Of a stretch of 64,000 nucleotides of DNA, positions 18,217 through 27,661 are shown piece by piece. This stretch comes from JAFMKE01 sp037624485 (GTDB taxonomy: Bacteria; Bacteroidota; Bacteroidia; Chitinophagales; UBA8649): positions 248,001 through 312,000 of the forward strand of contig JASJJC010000009.1 in assembly GCA_037624485.1 (NCBI GenBank). Direction: 5' to 3'. The notes beneath the pieces are model-generated. The model was not told where the DNA came from, did no database searches, and saw only the letters and a program-made list of their open reading frames with translations. Each line of letters opens with the position of its first letter. The first letter of the stretch is position 1. Made by a program: the position numbers and the translations under genes.

Positions 18217-19035
18217 ATGAAAAAATTATTTTCACTATTGTTAGCGGGTCTTTGCTTAGTAGGTTTCCTACAAGCGCAGGATTTGATTGATGGAGTTTAC
18301 GAAAAAGTAGTCACCGTTGAAAAGGAAATTATCCCTTATGATGATATCCGAGAGGCTGATGTATTTTGGTCGAAGAGAGTATGGCGAACAATTGATGTAA
18401 GAGAGAAAATGAATTTGATTTTTGCTTATCCTCAACAACCATTAATTGATATTCTTCATACAGCCGCATCCAATGGGGATTTAACCGTCTATGATATGAC
18501 TGTTCTTGATGCTGACCAGTTTAAGGAGAAGCTTCCAGTGGATAAGGTGAAAATGATTGGTAACAGTGTTGATACTATTTCTAGAATTAACCCAATCACT
18601 CTTCAGCAAGAGGATGTAATCCAAGTTAATGAGTTTGATCCAAGTAAGGTGATTAAATTCAAGCTTAAGGAAGATTGGTTTTTCGATGAGGAAACATCAA
18701 CTTTCCAAGTACGAATTATAGGTTTTGCTCCGGTTATAGAATCGTATAGTTCAGATGGAAATTATTTAGGTGACGAGACTATGTATTGGGTTTATTACCC
18801 TGATTTAAGACCAGTTTTAGCTAAGTATGAAGCTTACAACACTGCCAATGATGCCATCCGATTAAGTTGGGAAGATATCATGGAGGCAAGATTATTTGCT
18901 AGTTACATTACCAAAGAGTCCAATGTATATGATCGCGTTATACAAGAGTATGCAACTGGATTAGATGCATTGTTTGAATCAGACAAAATCAAACAAGAGT
19001 TGTTTGAATTTGAGCATGATTTGTGGTCATACTAA
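18217..19035 (+). CDS. gldN: T9SS/gliding ring protein GldN
   Basis: 272 residues with a signal peptide ending LQAQ. GldN (PorN) forms the periplasmic ring with GldK. Typical sequence includes ADVFWSKRVWRTIDVREKMNL near residue 45 and WFFDEETSTFQVRIIGFAPV near residue 155. Last gene of the rightward T9SS operon; its stop codon overlaps the convergent uvrC 3' end by 4 bases, leaving no room for an ordinary terminator between them. Confidence 0.96.
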   Translation: MKKLFSLLLAGLCLVGFLQAQDLIDGVYEKVVTVEKEIIPYDDIREADVFWSKRVWRTIDVREKMNLIFAYPQQPLIDILHTAASNGDLTVYDMTVLDADQFKEKLPVDKVKMIGNSVDTISRINPITLQQEDVIQVNEFDPSKVIKFKLKEDWFFDEETSTFQVRIIGFAPVIESYSSDGNYLGDETMYWVYYPDLRPVLAKYEAYNTANDAIRLSWEDIMEARLFASYITKESNVYDRVIQEYATGLDALFESDKIKQELFEFEHDLWSY

Positions 19036-20825
19036 GAATTAAAATACTTTAAAATATTGTCAGCTTTGTGCTGACCTACAAATAAAGCGAGTTCCTGTAG
19101 GGTAGCTCGCTTTATTTTTTCCACTGATCCAAATTCATTAAGAAGCTTTTCTTTCGTTTGCTTACCTATTCCGGGTATACTATCCAGTGCAGATGTAATA
19201 AAATTTTTGCTTCGTTGGTTACGATGAAAGTTAATCGCAAATCGATGGGCCTCATTCCTTAGATGTTGAATTACTTTTAGACTTTCACTTTTCTTATTTA
19301 TATATAAAGGGTAGGAATCTCCCGGATAATAAATTTCCTCCAGTCGTTTTGCTATACCAATTACAGGTATTTTACCGATTAGATCTAGCTTCTTCAAGCT
19401 TTTAATTGCAGCACTTAACTGGCCTTTTCCACCATCTACAATGACTAGGTTAGGTAAGGCCTTATTTTCTTTTAGTAAACGCGCATATCTGCGATAGACG
19501 ACTTCTTCCATACTGGCATAATCATCAGGGCCTTCAACGGTTTTGATGTTATAGTGTCGATAATCTTTTTTAGCTGGCTTCGCGTTTTTAAAAACGACCA
19601 TGGAGGCCACTGGGTTCGTTCCTTGAATATTTGAATTGTCAAAACACTCAATGTGTAGGGGTAATTCAGTTAATCTTAAATCTGCCTGCATTTGTTTAAG
19701 TATGCGTTCAGAGTTATTTTCCTTTTTAGCCTGTTTTTCTTTGATATCAAAGTAATGTTGCTTTTGAGAAATCAGATTTCTGAAAGCAAGATCTAAAATC
19801 TTCTTTTTATCTCCGGTCTTGGGGATAGTTTGTTTTACATTGCCAATTTCAATGGGTAGGGGTAAAACTAATTCTGGAGCGTTTTCATGCTCTTTTCTAT
19901 CATTCCGGTGTTGTTCAATGACGTATTGAAGAACTTCATCATCACTTTCGTCAAGTTTTGTTTTTAACTCAAAGTTATATGTACTTACAATTGCTCCATT
20001 ACGTATTTTGAGATAAGTGACAAAAGCTTTTTCAGGAACGGATAGAATGTTGTACGCATCGATGTGCTTAATTTGCACATCAACTACTGTATTTTTCTCT
20101 CCATAATTGATTAATGTTTCGATTCTGCGCTGATAGTCATACGCTTTTTCGTATTCAAGTTCTTTCTCAAATTCAACTTGTTTGTTTTGTAAATACTGAA
20201 TCGCTACATCAGATTTTCCGAGTAGAATATTCCTAATCTGTTCGATATTATCCATGTATTCATCTTCAGATTGATAAGCTTCACATGGACCTAGACAATT
20301 ATCAATATGATATTCTAGACATACTTTAAACTTATCTTTGGCAATATTCTCCTTATTAAGGGCTAAACTGCATGTTCTAAGGGGGAATAGTTTAATAATG
20401 GTCTCGTAGGCCTTTTTTGCATAGAACATGGACGTATACGGCCCAAAATACTCCGATTCATCATCGTTCTTTTTCCGAGTAAATATTACGCGAGGAAATT
20501 TTTCATTTTTAATCGCTATTGACGGATAACTTTTATCATCTCTAAACTGAATATTATATTTGGGCTTTTCATTACGAATAAGATTTTTTTCTAGGAGTAG
20601 AGCTTCTTTCTCATCTTTAACTACGGTAAACTGAATATCTGTTATTTGCTTAACCAATAAGCGTAAGCGGAAACTATCATGTGTTTTGGTGAAATAAGAG
20701 CCGACTCGTCTTTTTAGGTTCTTTGCTTTCCCTACATATAATAGTCTGCCTTTTGTATCATAATGTCGATATACTCCTGGTTTTTCAGGAAAGGAATGGA
20801 TGAGTTCTTTTATTCCAGGATGCAT
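19032..20825 (-). CDS. uvrC: Excinuclease ABC subunit C
   Basis: 597 residues, standard UvrC length. UvrC makes the two incisions around DNA lesions in nucleotide excision repair. The N-terminal GIY-YIG nuclease domain (PGVYRHYD, LLYVGKAKNLKRRV), the UVR domain near residue 205-240, the RNase H-like domain (HIECFDNSNIQGTNPVASMVVF; VDGGKGQLSAA) and the C-terminal helix-hairpin-helix (IPGIGKQTKEKLLNEFGSV) are all present. It is the last gene of a leftward run porW - PBP1A - uvrC, 4 bases after PBP1A. Confidence 0.96.
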   Translation of the reverse strand: MHPGIKELIHSFPEKPGVYRHYDTKGRLLYVGKAKNLKRRVGSYFTKTHDSFRLRLLVKQITDIQFTVVKDEKEALLLEKNLIRNEKPKYNIQFRDDKSYPSIAIKNEKFPRVIFTRKKNDDESEYFGPYTSMFYAKKAYETIIKLFPLRTCSLALNKENIAKDKFKVCLEYHIDNCLGPCEAYQSEDEYMDNIEQIRNILLGKSDVAIQYLQNKQVEFEKELEYEKAYDYQRRIETLINYGEKNTVVDVQIKHIDAYNILSVPEKAFVTYLKIRNGAIVSTYNFELKTKLDESDDEVLQYVIEQHRNDRKEHENAPELVLPLPIEIGNVKQTIPKTGDKKKILDLAFRNLISQKQHYFDIKEKQAKKENNSERILKQMQADLRLTELPLHIECFDNSNIQGTNPVASMVVFKNAKPAKKDYRHYNIKTVEGPDDYASMEEVVYRRYARLLKENKALPNLVIVDGGKGQLSAAIKSLKKLDLIGKIPVIGIAKRLEEIYYPGDSYPLYINKKSESLKVIQHLRNEAHRFAINFHRNQRSKNFITSALDSIPGIGKQTKEKLLNEFGSVEKIKRATLQELALFVGQHKADNILKYFNS

Positions 20826-20829
20826 GGTG

Positions 20830-23115
20830 CTAATTGAACTTGTCTTCTAGGTCGTTATCATCATCATTGCCCTGGTCGAAAATAGAACAATCTAGTTGAA
20901 CAGATAAATCTTCAAGTGGTTTTTCAAAACTAGATTTAATATTATAACTCAAGGTGGTGTCTGCATATACCTTTTCAATAAATTTAGCCCAAATAGGTAA
21001 AGCTGTACTCGCTCCTTGACCTAAAGTTGTACTTCGAAAACGAATAAATTTATCATCGCATCCAACCCATACACCTGCCAGAAGGTCCGGTGTGAATCCC
21101 ATAAACCATCCGTCTGAATTCTTTTGAGTAGTACCTGTTTTTGCAGCGATTTCTAGGGATTTTGGAATATTATATTTAAATCGAATTCGAGCACCCGTTG
21201 CATAACCTGCAGCAGCATCAACAACATTTCTCAACATTTGTGTTATCACATAGGCTGTTTCTTCATCCAAGGCAGGAGTACTCTCTGCAAAAAATTCTTC
21301 AATAACATTTCCATGGCTATCTTCTATTCTAGATACGAAAACAGGTTCATTACTTGTCCCCTTGTTGGCAAAAGTAGTATAGGCTCGAATCATTTCATAT
21401 ACAGAGATATCTGCAACACCTAAACATATCGAGGGATAAGGAGGGATTTCACTTTCAATACCCATTTTATGTGCAAATTCCACTACTGCTTGAGCGCTAA
21501 GCTCGTGCATCAAATAAGCGGTTACTTGATTTTTGGACCCAGCTAGCCCATCTTTAATGGCCATCATCCCAGAGGATTTTCCATCTGAATTTTCCGGGCA
21601 ATATCTTTTTTGAATGGGCCATCTGGCATCATCTGGTTCAAAACAAACGGGCATATCTGGTACTTGAAAGCAAGGCGAATACCCTTTTTCCTTAATAGCT
21701 AAAGTATATATTAATGGCTTGAATGTAGAACCTACTTGTCTTTTGGTATTCTTGTTGACATGGTCATATTGATTATACTCAAAATTAGTTCCTCCTACCC
21801 ATGCTTTGACATAGCCTGTGTGCGGGTCAACGGCCAATAAGCCTGTTTGAAGAATCATTTTATAGTACTTTACGGAATCTATCGGACTTAATAAGGTATC
21901 GATTAAACCATTATGGCTCCATATTGACATTTCTCTTGGAGTATTAATCAAATCTAAAGCCTTACTTTCTGTCAATGTCGAATCTTGACTTTGGAATTGT
22001 TTAACAATTTTGTTAATCAAAAGATCATTTTGTTTAGCATATGAAGATTCTCTGTCGTACTTATCATAATACTCCCAAGCATCTCTATTTTTCCAGTGCT
22101 TAAAAAATTCTTCTTGCCATTCACTTAAATGCTCATGAACGGCATCTTCAGCATGCTTTTGCATTCGACTATCTATAGTAGTATAAACTTTCAGCCCATC
22201 CTTATATATATTATAGGGTTCACCGGTACTTAGATTTATATTGGAGCTCGCCCAATCAGTTAACCACATTCGTAATCGTTCTCTAAAATGTGGCGCAAGT
22301 CCATTAATGTGATTGCTCGCTTTGTAGTCGGTCTTAATGGGTAATGCTTGAAAAGAATCTTTTTCTGCTGATGAGATGAAATCGTAATTATGCAATTGAT
22401 AGAGTACTACATTTCTTCGTGCGATACTTTCTTCCATATTGGAAACAGGATTATACTTAGATGGCCCTTTAAGCATACCGATTAAAACTGCGCTTTCTTC
22501 CTGAAGTAGATTAATCACTTCTTTATCAAAATAAGTTTTGGCGGCTGATTTAATCCCAAAAGAATTATGAACAAAATCAACAGTGTTGAGGTACATGGTT
22601 AATATTTCTTCTTTAGTATATGTTCGTTCTAGCATGACAGACATCACCAATTCTTTGATCTTTTGATTGATACGCATGAGTGTACTTGAGCGATCAACAT
22701 TCGTGAATAGGTTTTTAGCAAGTTGCTGGGTAATAGTACTTCCTCCACCTCTTTTACCTAAAAAGAAAATGGAAGAAAAAAATCGCTTCATATCAATTCC
22801 TGAGTGTTGAAAGAATCGAACATCTTCCGTAGCAATTAAAGCATCAATAAGGTTTTGAGGTAATTCTTTGTATGTAGCATTTGAGCGATTTTCGCTGTAG
22901 TATTTCCCAATAGGTATAGGCGAATTGGCAGCGTATATTTCAGTAGCTAATTTACTGTTGGGATTTTCAATCTCCTCAAAAGTTGGCATAGTTCCTAGTA
23001 TACCTTTAGAAACCCCTAAAAAGAATAACAATAATAGTATCAGACTAGCGATAAAAAGTAGCCATATGATTCCTACATATTTTGTAAATGTATTTTTCTT
23101 AGTCTTTTTTGGCAT
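20830..23115 (-). CDS. Class A penicillin-binding protein (PBP1A-like)
   Basis: 761-residue bifunctional peptidoglycan synthase. A cytoplasmic basic N-terminus and one membrane helix (about 13-37) precede the glycosyltransferase 51 domain (ATEDVRFFQHSGID; GGSTITQQLAKNLF) and the transpeptidase domain with S-x-x-K (GSTFKPL), SKN and KTGTT motifs. The start at 23115 gives a normal N-terminus. It lies 21 bases after porW and 4 before uvrC. A mid-protein insert with many charged residues (about 320-400) is usual for Bacteroidota PBP1A. Confidence 0.94.
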   Translation of the reverse strand: MPKKTKKNTFTKYVGIIWLLFIASLILLLLFFLGVSKGILGTMPTFEEIENPNSKLATEIYAANSPIPIGKYYSENRSNATYKELPQNLIDALIATEDVRFFQHSGIDMKRFFSSIFFLGKRGGGSTITQQLAKNLFTNVDRSSTLMRINQKIKELVMSVMLERTYTKEEILTMYLNTVDFVHNSFGIKSAAKTYFDKEVINLLQEESAVLIGMLKGPSKYNPVSNMEESIARRNVVLYQLHNYDFISSAEKDSFQALPIKTDYKASNHINGLAPHFRERLRMWLTDWASSNINLSTGEPYNIYKDGLKVYTTIDSRMQKHAEDAVHEHLSEWQEEFFKHWKNRDAWEYYDKYDRESSYAKQNDLLINKIVKQFQSQDSTLTESKALDLINTPREMSIWSHNGLIDTLLSPIDSVKYYKMILQTGLLAVDPHTGYVKAWVGGTNFEYNQYDHVNKNTKRQVGSTFKPLIYTLAIKEKGYSPCFQVPDMPVCFEPDDARWPIQKRYCPENSDGKSSGMMAIKDGLAGSKNQVTAYLMHELSAQAVVEFAHKMGIESEIPPYPSICLGVADISVYEMIRAYTTFANKGTSNEPVFVSRIEDSHGNVIEEFFAESTPALDEETAYVITQMLRNVVDAAAGYATGARIRFKYNIPKSLEIAAKTGTTQKNSDGWFMGFTPDLLAGVWVGCDDKFIRFRSTTLGQGASTALPIWAKFIEKVYADTTLSYNIKSSFEKPLEDLSVQLDCSIFDQGNDDDNDLEDKFN

Positions 23116-23136
23116 GGGGAAGTATTGCTTTTGAAC

Positions 23137-25659
23137 TTACTCTTCTTTTTTAAGGGGATCATCACCATTTTTCTTACCACCAAACAGAACTTCTTTATTT
23201 CCCAATTTGATTTTTAAGCCATCTGTACTACTTGATGAACTAAAATTCTTTTGATTGAGTGTCTGATTGGTTTTTGGTGAATCAATGTTTATTTTTTTAT
23301 CACCCATTAATTTATCAGTAGGCGCAGATTTTTTTATATTGGAGTTGCCATTAAAAAAGGAGAGTAGCTCTTCAGCTTTTTCCTGTTCTTCTGTATTTGC
23401 ATGATTTTCAACTACATATTCCAAGGAGGCAATAAAAGGATCGTATAACTTTTTACCACCAATGGCCATTGCTTTTAGTAAATCGAATTTTGCAACTAAA
23501 GGAACCTTTGGAAAAAGTTCGTTAGCTTGCTCACACTGCAGGATTACCTCGTCAAAATTCTCGACTTCATAAAGTGCATAAGACTGGGCATAAAAATCGG
23601 CAGCTTGGACGTCAATGTTTTTTTCTTGATCCGCATTAGGGTTTTTTAAATAAGCTGTAAATTTATCATCAGGATACTTACTTAACAATTCGCTTTTTGC
23701 TGCTTCTGCCAGTGAGGAACTTTCTAGTTCGCTGAACAGAACATAGAGCTGATACAAGGCTTCAGGCTCATATTTATTGTTAGGATATAGTTGATTTAGC
23801 TTCTCAAACATTTCAATGCTTTTGGGCAGATTAGTAAGCCCTATTTTATAAATTACAGCTCCGTTGTAGTAGGCTTCAACAATATCTTTCTTGAGAGACT
23901 TCTTTTCTTTTTCTGAACTAGGAATAGCGCTCAACATCTCTTCATATTGCGCATCGATGCGCGCAAAGTATTCATCTTGCTCATCCAAATCATCTTCGGT
24001 ATCCGCTGAATCAAAACTATTGTTTTTGTTGCTTCTTCGCCAATCATCCTCTAGCTCAATTTCTCCCCAAGTCTGTTTAAATTTCTTGTAACCACTATTT
24101 TTACTTGCTTCACTGTAAAAATACCATCCATTTTTACTACCCTTGTTGCCAGGTTCTGTTGAGCTTATCATTGAAGTCTGCTGGTTTTTCTTTTCTTGCT
24201 TTACTTCTGCGTCAACAATATCAACTGCTTGCTTGTAAAGTAAACTTTCAAGTTTTTTTGCTGGAATATTGCCAAGTACAAGAAGACTATCATTAAGGCG
24301 AATGGTAGTCAAATAGTCAATCAAATCAGTAAGAACGTTGCTTCGATTGGATACAATATCATATCTTAAGAAGCTTTCATCCAAAAAATTCATGGAACTA
24401 TCATAGTATGCTTGAGCTAATGGATAATCCTCTTCTTCGTAATTCATATCTCCTAATTTGCTAAAAGATATTCCTTTTTGTTTCGTATTCGTTGAAGAAA
24501 GAACAGCCGATTTAATTAAAAATTTCTTAGCGTCTTCTCTTTCATCATTATTCAAGGCAATCATTGCTTTTTCATAAAACAATTGATCCAAATAAGCCTT
24601 GTTTTTATTGTCTTTAGTCATTTTTGCAATCAGTCTGAGTGCTTCACTCTCGCTACTCGGATTTTGACTATACATTTTAATGAGCTTCAGTTTTGCATAA
24701 AAAACCATTTCAAAATCAGCGTTGCCTTTCATTGACTGCTGGTAATATTCGGCTGCTTTATCTTTTTGACCTAGTTTCTCATTAATCTGAGCTGCAATAA
24801 ACTGAAGTCGTCCTTTATTTTTCTGTTTTTTGGTTTGATCGATAGCACTTTCGAGGAAAGGCAATCCTGTGTTGTAGCTCTCTTGCGCAAGGTACAAGTT
24901 CGCGTTGCTTAATTCAAGCTCGGTGTCATAATTACTTAGAAAAGTTTGATCTCCACGAATGTAGGTAATAATGGCTTCAGCTTCAATAAATTGTTCATTA
25001 CTTACGTATGCATTGCTGAGCCATACGAGAGCTTCACTTTTCGCTGATTCATGCAAACCTATTTTTTTGTGAGGACGAATATCCTTGCCTGCTAACTCCT
25101 TTTCAATTAATTTCTTTTTGTCTTTTTTGTCCTTTGCTTTTTTCTTTTTGGAATTTCTCTGTTTCTTGATTTTTTCTTTACTTCTTCCATCAACTGCCTC
25201 ATCATAGTGAGCAGTAATATACCTGAAACAATTTATGGATGAATCCAATTCTCCTTGAAAGTAATATGCTTTTCCTATAAGTAAAAAAGCATCATCACTC
25301 CAATTACTAATACTATTGTCTTCATTGGCTTGGTAGTTTTTGCCCTGTTGTTTTTCTTGATGCGTTTGAATGCTCAATCGAGCTTTTTCGATGGTCGTAT
25401 TTAGCGACTCGTTTTGATCTTTAAAATCTGCTAAATTACCATAACTGTTCAATGACAGAATTTCATCATAATTATTGATGTATCCGGCGGATAAGGATTT
25501 AATTTGAGTGTTAAACTGCTCATTAGCATTAAAATAGCCATTATAGTGACTGGTCAAATCATGGTAGGATTGTTTGACAATGCCTGCATTTTGTTTAGCA
25601 CAAGCACTAAGCAAAAACAGCGTGAAAAAGAAAGGTATTCGTTTTGAAATAGAATTCAA
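23137..25659 (-). CDS. porW: T9SS TPR lipoprotein PorW/SprE
   Basis: 840 residues. The lipoprotein signal ends LLSAC20. The N-terminal region (SYHDLTSHYNGYFNANEQF) and many TPR-like helical repeats match PorW/SprE, a periplasmic lipoprotein needed for type IX secretion and reported to contact the GldN (PorN) ring. A lysine-rich stretch (about residues 165-190) and a low-complexity charged segment (about 500-560) separate the repeat blocks. Its position one operon away from gldKLMN supports the call. Read leftward with PBP1A and uvrC. Confidence 0.87.
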   Translation of the reverse strand: MNSISKRIPFFFTLFLLSACAKQNAGIVKQSYHDLTSHYNGYFNANEQFNTQIKSLSAGYINNYDEILSLNSYGNLADFKDQNESLNTTIEKARLSIQTHQEKQQGKNYQANEDNSISNWSDDAFLLIGKAYYFQGELDSSINCFRYITAHYDEAVDGRSKEKIKKQRNSKKKKAKDKKDKKKLIEKELAGKDIRPHKKIGLHESAKSEALVWLSNAYVSNEQFIEAEAIITYIRGDQTFLSNYDTELELSNANLYLAQESYNTGLPFLESAIDQTKKQKNKGRLQFIAAQINEKLGQKDKAAEYYQQSMKGNADFEMVFYAKLKLIKMYSQNPSSESEALRLIAKMTKDNKNKAYLDQLFYEKAMIALNNDEREDAKKFLIKSAVLSSTNTKQKGISFSKLGDMNYEEEDYPLAQAYYDSSMNFLDESFLRYDIVSNRSNVLTDLIDYLTTIRLNDSLLVLGNIPAKKLESLLYKQAVDIVDAEVKQEKKNQQTSMISSTEPGNKGSKNGWYFYSEASKNSGYKKFKQTWGEIELEDDWRRSNKNNSFDSADTEDDLDEQDEYFARIDAQYEEMLSAIPSSEKEKKSLKKDIVEAYYNGAVIYKIGLTNLPKSIEMFEKLNQLYPNNKYEPEALYQLYVLFSELESSSLAEAAKSELLSKYPDDKFTAYLKNPNADQEKNIDVQAADFYAQSYALYEVENFDEVILQCEQANELFPKVPLVAKFDLLKAMAIGGKKLYDPFIASLEYVVENHANTEEQEKAEELLSFFNGNSNIKKSAPTDKLMGDKKINIDSPKTNQTLNQKNFSSSSSTDGLKIKLGNKEVLFGGKKNGDDPLKKEE

Positions 25660-25679
25660 TGTAATTCGTTTTACTTTAG

Positions 25680-25687
25680 TAACTTTG
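25680..25687 (+). promoter_or_regulatory. Candidate -7 element for the M23-bactofilin operon
   Basis: TAACTTTG fits TAnnTTTG and lies about 70 bases before the M23 peptidase start, in the divergent region shared with porW. No -33 TTTG was found. Confidence 0.45.
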
Positions 25688-25757
25688 TTTTAACTCAATT
25701 TAAGCTAATTTATTATTTTCAAGGACGGAATAATAGTATTATTGAAGCATAAAATTT

Positions 25758-26663
25758 ATGGTTAAAGATAAGAATAATACGAATAAAAAGACTCTTTTAC
25801 AGAAATTAAGGTATAAGTATAGGCTTATCATTTTGAACGAAGATACCTTCGAACAAAAAACATCTCTGCGGCTTTCTAGAATGAATTTATATGTCTTAGG
25901 AAGCGTATTTTTTTTGGTTGTCGTAGCAATGGTAATTGGAGTCATCGCGTTTAGCCCATTAAAGTATTATATGCCAGGGGTTGGGTCTATTGATGTGCGT
26001 ACCCGGTTGATAGAAATGGAAATGATGACCAATTCATTGGAAAAGCAGGTAGATAAGAGAAACTTGTGGCTTGAAAATTTCCAAAAAGCCTTAAGTGGAG
26101 AATTAGACAGCACCTTTTTTTTAAGTGACGATCTTACTGTCTTGGATTATGAAAACGTGGATATTGATGCTGTTGCTGAAAATGAGTTGGAGTTTCGAGA
26201 AGAAATGAAGGATGACCTTGTTAACATGGAAGAGAAGACTGTTGCTCTTGGAATATACAAAAACTCTTCAGCCGATGCTTATCCGTTAAATTATACTGCC
26301 CCGGCAATTGGTGTCGTGGTTGGCTTTTTTGATGAGCAGGATAAGCAATATGGAATTGATATTAGAGGTATGGAAAAGGAAAATGTTCGAGCGATTGAAT
26401 CGGGTGTTATTTTTAGTGCAGATTGGAACCCGAAAACGGGTTATGTAATCGGGGTTCAGCATAAGCGTAATACGGTTTCTTTTTATAAGCACAATAATGC
26501 AATATTGAAAAAAGTTGGTAGCTTTGTACAAAGGGGAGAAGTTATTGCCCTAATGGGAAACTCTGGACATCCTGCAGATAGACCCCATTTGTACTTTGAA
26601 CTCTGGCAAAATGGTAAACCAGTCAATCCACTTGATTACATGGATATAAATACAATAAACTGA
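25758..26663 (+). CDS. LytM/M23-like protein, metal site degenerate
   Basis: 301 residues: cytoplasmic basic N-terminus, one membrane helix (about 48-71), a coiled-coil-like stalk and a C-terminal M23 (LytM) fold. In active LytM enzymes zinc is held by H and D of HxxxD and the last H of HxH. Here the first reads Q197-Y-G-I-D201 and the last H277-L-Y279, so two ligands appear lost, while the catalytic-type His in FYKHN remains. It is therefore probably a non-enzymatic LytM regulator, like EnvC/NlpD. It lies 5 bases before the bactofilin gene, a known partnership. Confidence 0.85.
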   Translation: MVKDKNNTNKKTLLQKLRYKYRLIILNEDTFEQKTSLRLSRMNLYVLGSVFFLVVVAMVIGVIAFSPLKYYMPGVGSIDVRTRLIEMEMMTNSLEKQVDKRNLWLENFQKALSGELDSTFFLSDDLTVLDYENVDIDAVAENELEFREEMKDDLVNMEEKTVALGIYKNSSADAYPLNYTAPAIGVVVGFFDEQDKQYGIDIRGMEKENVRAIESGVIFSADWNPKTGYVIGVQHKRNTVSFYKHNNAILKKVGSFVQRGEVIALMGNSGHPADRPHLYFELWQNGKPVNPLDYMDINTIN

Positions 26664-26668
26664 TAGAT

Positions 26669-27091
26669 ATGTTTGGTGATAAAAAAGAAAATAAGAGTGT
26701 TGTGAGTAAAGATATTTTTTCTGCAAATACGATTCAAAATGGGACATCGATAATAGGTGACGTAAATTCTGAAGGCAGTATACGGATAGATGGTAAGTTG
26801 GATGGGTCTTTGTTCACCAAGGGAAAATTGGTGGTTGGAAGCAATGGGGTGATATCCGGAGATGTGGTTTGTCAAAAAGCAAATATCCAAGGAAGAATAG
26901 AAGGCAAAATAGAGGTAAAGGAGATTTTAGTTTTGAAACAATCTGCAATTATTCAAGGAGATATCAATACGCGTAAATTAGTTGTGGAGGAAGGGGCAAT
27001 CTTTGATGGAAGAATCGAAATGGGCGCACCCAAAAATAAGTCGATACATACGAATAAAGATGAACCAAGCATCCAAAAACAAGCCGTCTAG
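26669..27091 (+). CDS. Bactofilin (polymer-forming cytoskeletal protein)
   Basis: 140 residues. Bactofilins form nucleotide-free right-handed beta-helix filaments at the inner membrane and position cell-wall enzymes. The core (about 25-120) shows the repeating hydrophobic/Gly pattern, for example IIGDVNSEGSIRIDGKLDG and VVGSNGVISGDVVCQKANI. The N-terminus is short and polar; the tail is basic. It follows the LytM-like gene, as in wall-shaping bactofilin modules elsewhere, and its 3' end overlaps atpZ by 32 bases. Confidence 0.92.
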   Translation: MFGDKKENKSVVSKDIFSANTIQNGTSIIGDVNSEGSIRIDGKLDGSLFTKGKLVVGSNGVISGDVVCQKANIQGRIEGKIEVKEILVLKQSAIIQGDINTRKLVVEEGAIFDGRIEMGAPKNKSIHTNKDEPSIQKQAV

Positions 27092-27278
27092 TCAAAATAA
27101 ATACCTCAAGTATTCTGGAATGGCATTCCAAATGATTGCTACTATTCTTTTGGGTTTGGGAATAGGATACTTTTTGGATGACTACTTAGGGACGGAAAAA
27201 ATATTTACTGCCATATTCACCTTGCTCTTCGTTATCGCAAGCATATATCTAACGCTTAAAGACTTTATAAAAAAGTGA
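27060..27278 (+). CDS. AtpZ/AtpI family protein
   Basis: 72-residue protein with two membrane helices (about 19-37 and 47-66), GMAFQMIATILLGLGIGYF being the family signature of AtpZ/AtpI, an F0 ATP synthase accessory protein. A longer reading from 26982 lies wholly inside bactofilin, so the ATG at 27060 is chosen. It overlaps the next gene by four bases (GTGA). The main ATP synthase genes are not in the window. Confidence 0.82.
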   Translation: MNQASKNKPSSQNKYLKYSGMAFQMIATILLGLGIGYFLDDYLGTEKIFTAIFTLLFVIASIYLTLKDFIKK

Positions 27279-27661
27279 ATCGGTCAAACTTTTTAATCTT
27301 GAAGGTTTCACTAGTGTTAATTATACTGTGTTTTCTATTTTATATTTTTGACTTAATTGAAGCTGCTTTGGTCAGTTTTAGTTTGATTTGCGTATACCTA
27401 TTTATCGTCATTCAACTTGACATTTTCATTAAGTTTGCTAGGTCTTTGAAGTGGAATAAGACGGCTGTTCTATTCGTTGGATTTTTTGGAATAAAGAATG
27501 TCTTCTTTATCTTTTACTTTGTATTCATGTACTTAGCGAATATGATAAATACTACTTTAAGTGTTTTGATTATTCCACTGCTCTATTTCGTATATAGTTT
27601 CTTAATTGGGAAAAAGCTTCTTGAGCTAAAGGATGAGGATTTTACAGAACTTAAACCTTAA
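27275..27661 (+). CDS. Four-helix membrane protein, AtpI-like
   Basis: 128 residues, GTG start in a GTGA overlap with atpZ, so translationally coupled. Four hydrophobic segments (about 6-25, 28-52, 64-85, 90-114) and a short charged tail match the size and topology of ATP synthase subunit I (AtpI), and its position right after atpZ suggests the same. Sequence similarity is too weak to be certain. Its end overlaps the convergent accC by 11 bases. Confidence 0.6.
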   Translation: MNRSNFLILKVSLVLIILCFLFYIFDLIEAALVSFSLICVYLFIVIQLDIFIKFARSLKWNKTAVLFVGFFGIKNVFFIFYFVFMYLANMINTTLSVLIIPLLYFVYSFLIGKKLLELKDEDFTELKP

